Shown in pieces: positions 27,832-36,300 of a DNA stretch of 64,000 nt. Numbering within the stretch: the first letter of the stretch is position 1; each line of letters opens with the position of its first letter. The position numbers and the translations under genes were made by a program. The DNA comes from Hirschia maritima DSM 19733 (GTDB taxonomy: Bacteria; Pseudomonadota; Alphaproteobacteria; Caulobacterales; Hyphomonadaceae), in the NCBI RefSeq assembly GCF_000378345.1, contig NZ_KB899545.1, positions 558,001 through 622,000 on the forward strand, in the 5' to 3' direction. The notes under the pieces are model-generated. The model ran no database searches, was not told the origin of the DNA, and saw only the letters and a list, made by a program, of their open reading frames with translations.

Positions 27832-28464
27832 TTAAGCGTCGGGCTGGATTTCAGGCGATGCATTTTTAAACGCTTCAATATCCAGACAACAATTATAGAT
27901 ATCCATTATTCTAGGATATTTGGACTTCTCCACATCGTAACGAAGAGCATTATAAACCTGAGGAATCAAAACAATTTCGAATAGGGTGGGTTTTCCGAAA
28001 GGAAGCTTCTTAAAACCTTTTAATTCACTCAGTTTGTGTTCTAACGGCTCGAAAGCAGCATCTATCCAGTGACAATACCATAGAGTTTTTTCTTCAGGTT
28101 GAACTTGCAGCTCATCACTCAGATAATTTAATACTCTCAAATTATTGATCGCATGAATATCGGTAGATATTGCATACGCCAATTCTTTCATCTTCGTGTT
28201 TTCTATGACGTCCAAAAGAAAGAATGATGGTTCAGGATGTTTACTTTCCAGATAATCGATTATCGCTAGTGATTGCGTAAACCGACCATCAGAGGTTTCC
28301 AAAACCGGCAACGCACTTGCGGAGTTGATTTTCAGAAAACCTTCTTGTTTTTGCTCACCATCTTTGAGATTCACAAAAATTGGTTCGTAGCTCAAACCTT
28401 TTAAATTTAGAGCAATGCGCACACGATAGGATGTCGACGATCGAAAATACGTATATAACCGCAC
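27832..28464 (-). CDS. maiA: Maleylacetoacetate isomerase (zeta-class GST)
   Basis: A 210-residue glutathione-dependent isomerase turning maleylacetoacetate into fumarylacetoacetate. The zeta-GST active site SSTSYRVRIALNLKG is at residues 9-23. The thioredoxin-like half also has SASALPVLETSDG, and an all-helical C-terminal half follows. The start is GTG, overlapping the TAG stop of the VOC gene by one base (TAGTG), so translation is coupled. It can only act if homogentisate is ring-opened first, although no hmgA gene is in this operon. Confidence 0.93.
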   Translation of the reverse strand: MRLYTYFRSSTSYRVRIALNLKGLSYEPIFVNLKDGEQKQEGFLKINSASALPVLETSDGRFTQSLAIIDYLESKHPEPSFFLLDVIENTKMKELAYAISTDIHAINNLRVLNYLSDELQVQPEEKTLWYCHWIDAAFEPLEHKLSELKGFKKLPFGKPTLFEIVLIPQVYNALRYDVEKSKYPRIMDIYNCCLDIEAFKNASPEIQPDA

Positions 28465-29015
28465 TAGGTTTCTCTCTCAATTTTCTCGTGAAGCCAAGCA
28501 GCATGTCGAGGAGCTTTTTTGGTCTTACTCCACTCGTCAAGCATTTCAGGAGCAACTTGTTTCAATTGACGCATTTGATCTTCTGTCCCGATATCCGCCG
28601 CCAATTCTAACCGATGCCCATTGGGGTCAAAGAAATATATAGATTTAAAGATGCCGTGATGCGTAGGCCCCAATACATCTAAACCTAAACTCTCCAAGTG
28701 TACTTTAGCTGCTAACAACGCATCCAAGCTTTCAACACGCATTGCAATATGCTGAACCCATTCAGGAGTGTTCTTGTCTCTTCCCATTATGGGTTGTTCA
28801 GGCAACTCAAAGAATGCAAGCACATTTCCATTCCCAGCTTCCATAAAGATATGCATGTAGGGGTCATACGCCCCCGTAGAGGGGACGTGGTCTTCTGCTA
28901 TAGCCAACTGAAAGGTCATACCAAGCGCCTTTTGATAGAACTCTACAGTCTCTTTAGCGTCCTTGCAGCGGTATGCGACATGATGAAAACCCTGAAGATT
29001 TGGTGCAACGGTCAT
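28464..29015 (-). CDS. VOC-family metalloprotein in tyrosine operon, possible dioxygenase or lyase
   Basis: A 183-residue vicinal-oxygen-chelate protein with two beta-alpha-beta-beta-beta modules. Likely metal ligands are H12 (GFHHVAYRC), E70 (LAFFELPE), H89 (EWVQHIAMRV) and E137 (HRLELAAD), the glyoxalase-like pattern. It is translationally coupled to hpd upstream and maiA downstream (one-base overlaps at both ends), exactly where a homogentisate 1,2-dioxygenase gene would be expected. It might replace or support that enzyme, or it might only handle a by-product. The classical HmgA fold (cupin, about 430 residues) is clearly absent here. Function is not assigned. Confidence 0.8.
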   Translation of the reverse strand: MTVAPNLQGFHHVAYRCKDAKETVEFYQKALGMTFQLAIAEDHVPSTGAYDPYMHIFMEAGNGNVLAFFELPEQPIMGRDKNTPEWVQHIAMRVESLDALLAAKVHLESLGLDVLGPTHHGIFKSIYFFDPNGHRLELAADIGTEDQMRQLKQVAPEMLDEWSKTKKAPRHAAWLHEKIERET

Positions 29016-30100
29016 TACGCGTCCTCGTCAACTTTCAAGACTCCGCGATTAATCTGATCGCGCTCGATCGATTCAAACAGAGCCTTAAAATTACCTTCTC
29101 CAAATCCGTCATCGCCTTTGCGTTGAATAAATTCAAAGAAAACAGGTCCCAATTGAGTTTCTGAAAAGATTTGAAGCAGCAATCGAGGAGATCCACCTTC
29201 AGTTGTTCCATCAAGCAAGATACCGCGAGTACGGAATTCATCTATAGGTTCACCATGCCCAGGAAGACGCTCATCAATCATGTCATAATATGTAGAAGGG
29301 GGAGCTGTCATGAATGGAATACCCATAGCTTTTAGCTTATCCCAACATCCGATCAGATCGTCACAGCTAAATGCTATGTGTTGAATGCCTTCACCGCCGA
29401 AGTCGCGGAGGTATTCTTCAATTTGACCTTTTCCGCCTTCAGCCTCTTCATTTAGCGGAATTCTGATCTTACCATCAGGTGCGGTTAAAGCTTTAGATGT
29501 TAGGCCGGTATATTCGCCTTTAATGTCGAAATAACGTATTTCTTTGAAGTTGAACAAGCGCTCATAATAGTCAGCCCAATACGCCATGCGGCCGCCGTAA
29601 ACATTGTGCGTTAAGTGATCGATGACATTGAACCCAGCGCCTACAGGGTTGCGATCAACACCTTCTAGATATTCAAAATCAATATCATAAATTGATAGAC
29701 CATCTTGATAACGATCTATTAAATACACTACTGCTCCGCCAATTCCTCGAATTGCAGGAATTCTCAATTCCATTGGGCCAGTTTCCAACTCAACTGGTTC
29801 AGCCCCTTGCTCCAACAAATGATTGTAAGCTTTACGGGCATCTCTCACTCGAAACCCCATACCGCAAGCAGAAGGCCCATGTTCGCGAGCGAAGTATGAA
29901 GCAGGGGACTTTGGTTCATAATTCGCAATCATGTTAATTCCACCCTGTCTCCATAGGTGAACATCTTTGGTTCGGTGTGTCGCAACATGAGTAAACCCCA
30001 TTGCGGTGAACACTTTTTCTAAAACACCTTTTTCAGGCGCGCTAAACTCAATAAATTCAAACCCGTCTAGACCGGCTGGATTTTCAAACAAATCGCTCAT
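29015..30100 (-). CDS. hpd: 4-hydroxyphenylpyruvate dioxygenase
   Basis: A 361-residue Fe(II) dioxygenase making homogentisate from 4-hydroxyphenylpyruvate. I start at the ATG at 30100 ([16 protein letters not shown]), the usual N terminus; 23 extra residues upstream look unlike the family. Iron ligands are seen in [10 protein letters not shown] (His), [11 protein letters not shown] (His) and [19 protein letters not shown] (Glu). The gene lies 31 bases after phhA and overlaps the VOC gene by one base. An aromatic aminotransferase supplying its substrate is not in this operon. Confidence 0.96.
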   Translation of the reverse strand: MSDLFENPAGLDGFEFIEFSAPEKGVLEKVFTAMGFTHVATHRTKDVHLWRQGGINMIANYEPKSPASYFAREHGPSACGMGFRVRDARKAYNHLLEQGAEPVELETGPMELRIPAIRGIGGAVVYLIDRYQDGLSIYDIDFEYLEGVDRNPVGAGFNVIDHLTHNVYGGRMAYWADYYERLFNFKEIRYFDIKGEYTGLTSKALTAPDGKIRIPLNEEAEGGKGQIEEYLRDFGGEGIQHIAFSCDDLIGCWDKLKAMGIPFMTAPPSTYYDMIDERLPGHGEPIDEFRTRGILLDGTTEGGSPRLLLQIFSETQLGPVFFEFIQRKGDDGFGEGNFKALFESIERDQINRGVLKVDEDA

Positions 30101-30131
30101 GGTGAAGTTCCCGTATTTTATTTGTGTTGAT

Positions 30132-31031
30132 TTAAGCTTGCTTATCCAGAAAATACTTTTGTGTTCCACGATGGATTAAGTGATCTTCTGGAATTAAGTC
30201 TGAAGGCGAAAGATCGGTCAAACCCACGAGTTTTTCATAAACCCCTGTGAAGTCCTCATAACAATCTTTCAGTAGTGTTTCGAAGTCTGAAATGACGAAG
30301 TAAGTTTTTTGAAAATCATCAATTATGTAATTCGTTCTCATAACGCGCTCGCGGTCAAAACGAATTCGATTTGGAGAATGATCTTCCAGACAGAACTTAC
30401 TTTCCTGCGGAGAGGACAAAATCCCCGCACCGAAGATACGCAAATCGCCATCTTCTTCAATCAGACCAAACTCGACAGTGTACCAATATATTCTCGCCAG
30501 ATTGTGAAGTTGACCACGCTCTAGTGCAGCTTGCCCACCTTTTCCGTATGCTTGAATAAAGTCAGCAAAGGTAGGATCTGCCAACATAGGTACATGCCCA
30601 AATATATCGTGAAAAATATCTGGCTCTTGTAGATAATCAAACTCTTTTTCGGGACGAATAAAAGCACCGGCTGGAAAACGTCGATTTGCAAGGTGATCGA
30701 AGAACACGTCATCTGGAACTAAACCCGCTACAGGCACGACACGCCAACCAGTGATTGGCTCAAGTAGGTCACTCAACTTTTCCATATCTGGGATACCGGA
30801 AGCTGAGAGCTGCAATTCGTTCATTGCCTTAACAAATGCACTGCAAGCGCGTCCTGGAAGTATTTCCTGCATCCGTAAAAACAACCTATCCCAACGGTCG
30901 TGCTCCTCTGGAGAATAACTCTTCCAGTCTTGGTCAATGGTATAATCTGGTGCACGCTGAGCGTTGAAATAACGGTTTTTCTCCATCTCAGAAGAAGTCA
31001 CACTATCATTAATGTCGATCGTTTGTTCCAT
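30132..31031 (-). CDS. phhA: Phenylalanine 4-hydroxylase
   Basis: A 299-residue pterin- and iron-dependent hydroxylase turning phenylalanine into tyrosine. The start at 31031 is decided by GGAGGAG about 8 bases upstream; the in-frame ATG at 31049 would put that site inside the coding region. Motifs are the iron histidines in [18 protein letters not shown] and the glutamate in [13 protein letters not shown]. The N-terminal part is the short bacterial form without an ACT regulatory domain. It is the first gene of the catabolic operon and faces a divergent Lrp-type regulator. Confidence 0.96.
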   Translation of the reverse strand: MEQTIDINDSVTSSEMEKNRYFNAQRAPDYTIDQDWKSYSPEEHDRWDRLFLRMQEILPGRACSAFVKAMNELQLSASGIPDMEKLSDLLEPITGWRVVPVAGLVPDDVFFDHLANRRFPAGAFIRPEKEFDYLQEPDIFHDIFGHVPMLADPTFADFIQAYGKGGQAALERGQLHNLARIYWYTVEFGLIEEDGDLRIFGAGILSSPQESKFCLEDHSPNRIRFDRERVMRTNYIIDDFQKTYFVISDFETLLKDCYEDFTGVYEKLVGLTDLSPSDLIPEDHLIHRGTQKYFLDKQA

Positions 31032-31105
31032 CTGAAATTCTCCTCCCATATCTATTGAAGAGAGTACCAGAATCTTGTGAAAAATCTGACCAATAATTCA
31101 GGGTA

Positions 31106-31121
31106 TTGCAAGTTATCGCAA
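31106..31121. promoter_or_regulatory. Dyad between phhA and Lrp-type regulator
   Basis: TTGC-N8-GCAA inverted repeat within the 117-base gap between phhA and the divergent regulator gene. The position suits a site for the Lrp-type protein, controlling both genes. Only the short arms are symmetrical. Confidence 0.35.
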
Positions 31122-31148
31122 AACATTTATTCTAATTAACAGGATTAT

Positions 31149-31628
31149 ATGGGAAAACAATTCATGTCATCAAAACTCAACGAAACAGACAAGAGCGTAC
31201 TTCGAGCCATCCAGAATGACAGTGCTTCCAGCAGTCGTTCACTTGCAGAAAGTTTGGGTATGTCCCAGTCATCACTATGGCGGCGGATAAATGATCTTGA
31301 AAATCTAGGGGCTATCAAAAAGCGTGTAGCTTTGCTTGATGCGGACGTAGTAGGTCTTCCAGTCTGCGTGATAGTACAAGTAAACATGGTAAGCTATGAA
31401 GCATCCGCGCGAAAAGAATTTGAGAATTTTGTATCCACCATCCCCGAGATCACAACCTGTTATGCTATGACAGGTTCATATGATTATACGTTGACTGTTC
31501 AAACAGATTCTGTTGCGGGTTTCGAGGCATTGCACATGAATAAAATCCTCGCTCACCCCAGTGTTTCTGGTTCATCTTCCCAAATCGCACTCCGTTGCGT
31601 AAAGTACACAACGGAGCTTGCAATCTAG
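31149..31628 (+). CDS. Lrp/AsnC-family transcriptional regulator
   Basis: A 159-residue Lrp/AsnC-type regulator. The N-terminal helix-turn-helix is visible in LNETDKSVLRAIQND and SRSLAESLGMSQSSLWRRINDLE, and the C-terminal RAM ligand domain in FENFVSTIPEITTCYAMTG. It is divergent from phhA, so it likely senses phenylalanine or tyrosine and controls that operon, as PhhR does by other means in pseudomonads. An ATG at 31164 is an alternative start with GGGA at a better spacing. The ligand is inferred from context only. Confidence 0.9.
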   Translation: MGKQFMSSKLNETDKSVLRAIQNDSASSSRSLAESLGMSQSSLWRRINDLENLGAIKKRVALLDADVVGLPVCVIVQVNMVSYEASARKEFENFVSTIPEITTCYAMTGSYDYTLTVQTDSVAGFEALHMNKILAHPSVSGSSSQIALRCVKYTTELAI

Positions 31629-31632
31629 TTTG

Positions 31633-31995
31633 CTAGGCTGGCAGACACCTTATTCCTGGCAATGCAATGCGAATATCTTGTAATTCGTTTCGAAGAATGC
31701 ACGCGTCATTCTCGAGAAAAACATAGAACAATTCTGGCTTTGAGAAACTCATACCATCGTATTCTGAAAGTCCAGTTGGAAGAACAGGTATGATATGAGC
31801 GTTGTCCACATCCACACCGCCGAGCTTTATTTTAGTACGACTTAAATGTTCAGCTATCGCACGCTTTACTTCTAGCTGGACACTCGAATTCCAATTGGAA
31901 ATCCTTGCTTTAGTTTCCACTTGACTATCTCCCTGACCACTTGCGCAAGCGACAATGCAGGTCAGAATTGTTATCCCAACAACGGGTTTCAACAT
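31633..31995 (-). CDS. Small hypothetical lipoprotein
   Basis: A 120-residue protein beginning with a lipoprotein signal (MLKPVVGITILTCIVAC). The mature part has no family I recognise; it contains VDVDNAHIIPVLPTG and two further cysteines (DACILRNE and GIRCLPA) that may form a disulfide. The start at 31995 is one base past the stop codon of the upstream protease gene; an in-frame ATG at 32007 would overlap it. The two genes are probably co-transcribed, so a role linked to the S41 protease is possible. Confidence 0.6.
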   Translation of the reverse strand: MLKPVVGITILTCIVACASGQGDSQVETKARISNWNSSVQLEVKRAIAEHLSRTKIKLGGVDVDNAHIIPVLPTGLSEYDGMSFSKPELFYVFLENDACILRNELQDIRIALPGIRCLPA

Positions 31996-31996
31996 T

Positions 31997-33712
31997 CTAC
32001 CGAACATTATTGAATACCATTGCATTATCAATCAGCTCTTCTTCGTCAGATTTTAATAATTCAATTTGAGAATGAGTTTCTGATGAATTTGTTTTTTGGA
32101 ATCCATCGCCATTATTATCTGAAGAAGATACAGACGCGACAGGGCAGGCATTGTTTTCTCGATAGTATAAAGCTGTCTGAAGCATTGCTTCTTGATCATT
32201 TCCCAACTCATTTGAAAAATCATCATCAATTTCACAGCCAGGTACTTCTACAGCAAAATCACCGAAAACGTCAGGTGACTGGTAATTGTCAGCCACGAAA
32301 CCGTGCTCATAACTACCAAAGCCCTTGGCATTTACAGATTGCATTTGAATCGAGAAATAAGTTGTTCCACAATTATCTTGAGAATAAAATCCAAATGGTT
32401 TTCCACATGTTGGTTCTGGACCAAAGAGAAAGACTTCTACATCAATTCCGCGTAATGAATTGATCAACAACTCACTTGCACTACATGTCCGTTCTGTACC
32501 CAACACATACACGCGCGACAAATTTAGGCTGCTCAGCGGTGTATTTGTTGGAAGACTAGAGAAGCCCAGAGTCGATGAATGAAAAGGAGTTGGAACATTC
32601 ACACGTCCCGTAACCGGATCCAAATTACCAGCTTTTGAGTTAAAATTAGTTCTGGTAAAATCTTTTCCCGCGGTATTAGCTTCACCCGCAATACTGTATG
32701 ACATCTGAGACGCGATATCGATAAAACCGCCGCCATTGTATCTTAAATCAACAATCAAATCCGTTACGGATTGGCTAGCTAAATCTTCAAATGCTTGAGC
32801 TATTTCGGCCTCAGCCTCGAAAGTACCGAAAGTATTCAATAGGATGTATCCGACATTCCCAGTGGGAGTTGAAATCACGCTAGATCTATTGACTGCTGCT
32901 TCAGAGACATCCTCAGAAACTATCGTCACCTCACGAGTATCCGTCGCTCCGGCGTCTCTAACAATTAGTGTGTGAGTCTCTCCAGCTGTACGAGGCTGCA
33001 GTGCATCAAAAAAAGTGTTCATTTCTGCCTGTGAAGGTGGATTTGCTGAAGATCCGTCAATGCGAACGCCATCAGCGCCAACTATAAAACTTCCTCTTGG
33101 CAGCTGCACTTGACCATTTAACTCTGCAGATGCTGGGGAATTAGGTTCATTGTAAACGACAAAATACTGGGTGATCATTCCCGCTACTTCGGTTGATCCA
33201 TATTGAACCCCATATCCTGCGGTCGCGGCGGAAGTTCTTAACTCCAACACTCGGGCAGTATCTAGCTCGAAATGAAAATCGTCTTTTGGTTTTCCTGACG
33301 CCAATATTTCGTTTGTTTTTAAGAAACTAAAATATTGTTGTGCTGTCTCTGTTTGATTAGGGTCCCGATCCGCCACTTCATCAAACCAAAGATATGTTTC
33401 ATCCGTCCAAGAACGCAGATACATTTTTTCATCAAAGCGCTCTCCCTGAGTATCAGGAAAAACATTCCCTTGAATATCTGAGCCAGAACGCGGGGATTCA
33501 CATTTACTTTTAAACAAGGACGCCGCTTCATACACACCACTTGTCCATGTTGATCCGGGCTCAGGTGTCGGTGTTGGTGTAGGGGTGGGGGTTGGCGTGG
33601 GTACGACTGATACTGGAGGGGCGGCGGGGGAACTCCCACCACCTCCGCAAGCAAACAATGAAAAACACGACGCTAAAGCAAATGTATTTAGTAAACTTCG
33701 TTTCAATAACAT
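31997..33712 (-). CDS. S41-family (C-terminal processing type) peptidase, lipoprotein
   Basis: A 571-residue secreted protease. The start at 33712 is preceded by GGGGA at 8 bases. A lipobox (LFACGGGG) is followed by a Pro/Thr linker (about 35-60) and a PDZ-like segment near 195-280. The S41 core has GYILLNTFGTFEAEAE, LIVDLRYNGGGFIDIA, the nucleophile region TERTCSASELLINSLRG and the lysine segment PEPTCGKPFGFYS. It is likely an outer-membrane-attached Ser/Lys protease. Cysteine pairs around the active site suggest disulfides. It is co-transcribed with the small lipoprotein gene that follows. Confidence 0.87.
   Translation of the reverse strand: MLLKRSLLNTFALASCFSLFACGGGGSSPAAPPVSVVPTPTPTPTPTPTPEPGSTWTSGVYEAASLFKSKCESPRSGSDIQGNVFPDTQGERFDEKMYLRSWTDETYLWFDEVADRDPNQTETAQQYFSFLKTNEILASGKPKDDFHFELDTARVLELRTSAATAGYGVQYGSTEVAGMITQYFVVYNEPNSPASAELNGQVQLPRGSFIVGADGVRIDGSSANPPSQAEMNTFFDALQPRTAGETHTLIVRDAGATDTREVTIVSEDVSEAAVNRSSVISTPTGNVGYILLNTFGTFEAEAEIAQAFEDLASQSVTDLIVDLRYNGGGFIDIASQMSYSIAGEANTAGKDFTRTNFNSKAGNLDPVTGRVNVPTPFHSSTLGFSSLPTNTPLSSLNLSRVYVLGTERTCSASELLINSLRGIDVEVFLFGPEPTCGKPFGFYSQDNCGTTYFSIQMQSVNAKGFGSYEHGFVADNYQSPDVFGDFAVEVPGCEIDDDFSNELGNDQEAMLQTALYYRENNACPVASVSSSDNNGDGFQKTNSSETHSQIELLKSDEEELIDNAMVFNNVR
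33559..33602 (-). repeat. Thr-Pro hexamer repeat in S41 protease
   Basis: The minus strand carries about seven successive ACN-CCN (Thr-Pro) units in near-identical six-base steps. This encodes a flexible linker between the lipid anchor and the protease and is a possible slippage hot spot. Being six-base units, changes would keep the frame. Confidence 0.7.
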
Positions 33713-33927
33713 AAAATCAATCCCCAACTCAAATCCAGCTAATCATAATAAAATCTCAACTTACAACTTATCAACCCAGAAATCACCAACAAACCACTCT
33801 AGGGCGAATTTCATCAAAATTAAGACAATTACTGACTTTCCTCCAAAAGATAACCTCAATCAATACTGGATATGGTCTGTAAAATCGATAAGGTAATTAA
33901 CAAAACGATTTATAAGTGAGGATTTCT

Positions 33928-35043
33928 GTGACAGCACGTATCAGCTCTACTGGGCTCTGGACTCCACCAAACAGTATTTCAAATGACGAGTTAGTTGGAA
34001 GTTACAACGCATATGTTGAACAGTTTAATACTGAAAACGCAATCTCGATCGAAAATGGTGAAACAGAACCACTTAATCCATCTTCATCGGCATTTATCGA
34101 GAAAGCATCAGGTATCAAAGCTCGATACGTTCTTTCAAAGGACCCAATTCTGGACCCTAAAATTATGGAACCCAGAATCAAAGAAAGATCTAATGAAGAG
34201 ATATCTGTTTTGGCCGAGATGGCAGTTTGGGCGGGAAGAGACGCATTAGAAAAAGCTGGCCGCGCTCCAGAAGAGGTAGATGCTGTAATTGTGGCATGCT
34301 CGAATCTCCAACGTGCATATCCAGCTATTGCTATTGAAGTTCAGAAATACCTAGGAACATCCGGTTTTGCTTTTGATATGAATGTCGCTTGTTCCTCCGC
34401 AACTTTTGGTATCGAAACAGCAAGAGGCCTGATAGCCGGCGGTCAGGCAAAATCTGTTCTCGTATGTAGCCCAGAAATATGCTCTGGGCACTTAAACTTC
34501 CAAGACCGTGACAGTCACTTCATATTTGGTGATGTTGCTACGGCGGTTCTTTTAGAATCTGAAGATATCGCACCGCCTAACAGCTGGGAAATCATCAGCG
34601 CTAAACTGGTCACCGAATTTTCCAATAATATAAGAAACAATTTTGGTTTCTTAAATCGAACTGCTCCCGACGGAGTTGGGAAACCCGACAAATTATTCGT
34701 TCAAAATGGCAGATCGGTCTTCAAAGAAGTCGTCCCTATGGTAGCTGATATGATCACCAAAGAACTTGCGGCAAACGATATCCCCCCAGAAAGCCTAAAA
34801 CGGATGTGGCTTCACCAAGCCAACATCAACATGAATAATTTCATCGCGCAAAAAGTTCTCGGAAAAGACGCCGATCCAACCATGGCTCCGGTTGTGTTAG
34901 ATGAATATGCAAATACATCATCGGCAGGTTCCATCATTGCTTTTGACAAGCACAATGACGATTTCAAGCCCGGAGACATTGGGCTTATTTGTTCATTTGG
35001 AGCTGGTTATAGTGCGGGTCTGATTCTCGTCAGAAAGTCATAG
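33928..35043 (+). CDS. 3-oxoacyl-ACP synthase III-like (KAS III/thiolase fold) enzyme
   Basis: A 371-residue condensing enzyme of the FabH-like family. The GTG at 33928 is chosen as start because GAGGA lies 6-7 bases upstream; the GTG at 33916 overlaps that site. Catalytic residues are Cys155 (DMNVACSSATFG), His in WLHQANINMNNF and Asn in EYANTSSAGSI. It is longer than housekeeping FabH (about 320 residues), with an insertion near 35-60 (YNAYVEQFNTENAISIENGE), and stands alone, not in a fatty-acid synthesis operon. It probably starts or joins special acyl chains. The exact substrate is unknown. Confidence 0.85.
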   Translation: MTARISSTGLWTPPNSISNDELVGSYNAYVEQFNTENAISIENGETEPLNPSSSAFIEKASGIKARYVLSKDPILDPKIMEPRIKERSNEEISVLAEMAVWAGRDALEKAGRAPEEVDAVIVACSNLQRAYPAIAIEVQKYLGTSGFAFDMNVACSSATFGIETARGLIAGGQAKSVLVCSPEICSGHLNFQDRDSHFIFGDVATAVLLESEDIAPPNSWEIISAKLVTEFSNNIRNNFGFLNRTAPDGVGKPDKLFVQNGRSVFKEVVPMVADMITKELAANDIPPESLKRMWLHQANINMNNFIAQKVLGKDADPTMAPVVLDEYANTSSAGSIIAFDKHNDDFKPGDIGLICSFGAGYSAGLILVRKS

Positions 35044-35214
35044 TCATTACCCAAGATTGATACTTCATTTTGAGAATAGTGCCCTGATAAATTATAAGTT
35101 GAAACTCCTGAGTAATGCGAGCAACTAGTGCTTACGCTCGAAGAATGGGATGAGGAGATTAAAACAAAAGTTTAGATACTTGAAATTTAAACTCAATGCT
35201 CTCTGAAGGCGATG

Positions 35215-35254
35215 CATGAGGGTGGAACTAAAAATTTTACGTTCCACCCTCATG
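35215..35254. repeat. Perfect 14-base inverted repeat without T tract
   Basis: Arms CATGAGGGTGGAAC and GTTCCACCCTCATG with a 12-base loop. It is 172 bases past the KAS III-like stop codon. No T run follows on either strand, so it is not a typical intrinsic terminator; it may be a REP-like element or a processed 3' end of the KAS III transcript. Confidence 0.55.
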
Positions 35255-35542
35255 AGAGATAACGATAAACATGTTGCGGATCATAAATTGAGAAGCTTTG
35301 CACCTTAAATGTTTAGTAAAACAATAAGCACCTGTTTAATATTAATTATTTCAATTTTTTATGTGCATAATATAATCCCGCAAAATTTGATAGGCACCCA
35401 ATCACCCTTAAATGCGTTGGGAGCCAACGGATTCAATGGAAAACACGCAATGCTTTTTTATTGCCATGATGCCTGCCTCCTTGCCTCGAATAGGTCGTAG
35501 AGATTTGTGCCGATTATTCTAACTTGACTCTTATCAAAAAAA

Positions 35543-35557
35543 GAACAAAGATAGAAC
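35543..35557 (+). promoter_or_regulatory. LexA (SOS) box of the imuA-imuB-dnaE2 operon
   Basis: Perfect direct repeat GAAC-N7-GAAC, the alphaproteobacterial SOS box, ending 2 bases before the imuA ATG at 35560. This matches the damage-inducible control known for imuA-imuB-dnaE2 in alphaproteobacteria. Its position right at the start codon leaves no room for a normal ribosome binding site, so the mRNA may be leaderless or nearly so. Confidence 0.85.
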
Positions 35558-35559
35558 AA

Positions 35560-36300
35560 ATGGCCATCCCATCCCATATATCAGACCAGTTAGTGTCCTT
35601 AGCAAGATCAGTTTCTAATACAGAAAAGGCGACTGATTTCCCCTTTGGATTTGGACAAATTGGTGTCCATGAATGTATAGCGCATGAGTTTGGAGATATG
35701 ACAGCTATAACGGGGTTTGCATTGACAAATGTCAAATCCGAAGGTGCGGTTTTATGGGTTAGACAATACCGGATTGCTCAAGAACATGGGACTATATTGA
35801 AGAGTGGAAGCGCTGCATTTCAGCACATAAAATCACACTGTCTGCATGTCAAAACCTCCAAACGTATGGATGCACTTTGGGCGATTGAAGAGGGAATAAA
35901 GTCTGGCACTGTGAGTTTGGTGATCGGTGAAGTGGATGAAGCTGATTTCACCGCAACACGTCGTCTAAAATTAGCAAGTGAACGCTATGGTGTGCCTGTT
36001 GTGTTGCTTATGCCTCATACTCGTGAGGGCATTAGCGCATGCGAAACCCAATGGCGGATCAGTACGCAGCCTTCAGCTTTAAATCCATATGACACCAAAG
36101 GGGTGGGAAAATCTCGATGGCAAGCTACATTAGAGCGATGTCGTCTTGCGCCAGAACATGTCGGTGAGGTGTTCGATCTGGAGTATGATGATGAAACGCT
36201 ATCTTTATGTGTGGTTTCCCGCATGGGCATTGGATCGCTTGAGAAGGGAAAAATGTCAAAAATTACAAGAGAGGCCGTCCCATTCAGAAAAACCGCTTAA
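35560..36300 (+). CDS. imuA: ImuA, RecA-like mutasome accessory protein
   Basis: A 246-residue ImuA-type protein, a RecA/SulA-like partner needed for damage-induced mutagenesis. Recognisable features are IGVHECIAHEFGDMTAITGF near the N terminus, VLWVRQYRIAQEHG, ATRRLKLASERYGVPVVLLMP and SRWQATLERCRLAPEHVGEVFDLEYDDET near the C terminus. I start at the ATG at 35560; a TTG at 35524 would read through the LexA box. Its 3' end overlaps imuB by about 110 bases, more than the usual few. It is the first gene of the SOS cassette. Confidence 0.9.
   Translation: MAIPSHISDQLVSLARSVSNTEKATDFPFGFGQIGVHECIAHEFGDMTAITGFALTNVKSEGAVLWVRQYRIAQEHGTILKSGSAAFQHIKSHCLHVKTSKRMDALWAIEEGIKSGTVSLVIGEVDEADFTATRRLKLASERYGVPVVLLMPHTREGISACETQWRISTQPSALNPYDTKGVGKSRWQATLERCRLAPEHVGEVFDLEYDDETLSLCVVSRMGIGSLEKGKMSKITREAVPFRKTA

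Larger units (their letters stand above)
35044..35559. other. Intergenic region between KAS III-like gene and imuA
   Basis: About 515 bases. It holds a long perfect hairpin (35215-35254) and, at its right end, a LexA-type operator (35543-35557). A 63-codon ORF at 35309-35500 is not supported by anything I recognise. No RNA gene is seen. Confidence 0.45.

Noticed and set aside
35309-35500. 63-residue ORF with a hydrophobic N terminus
   Set aside because: No recognised family, no good ribosome binding site, AT-rich upstream; could be a small secreted peptide but there is no support.
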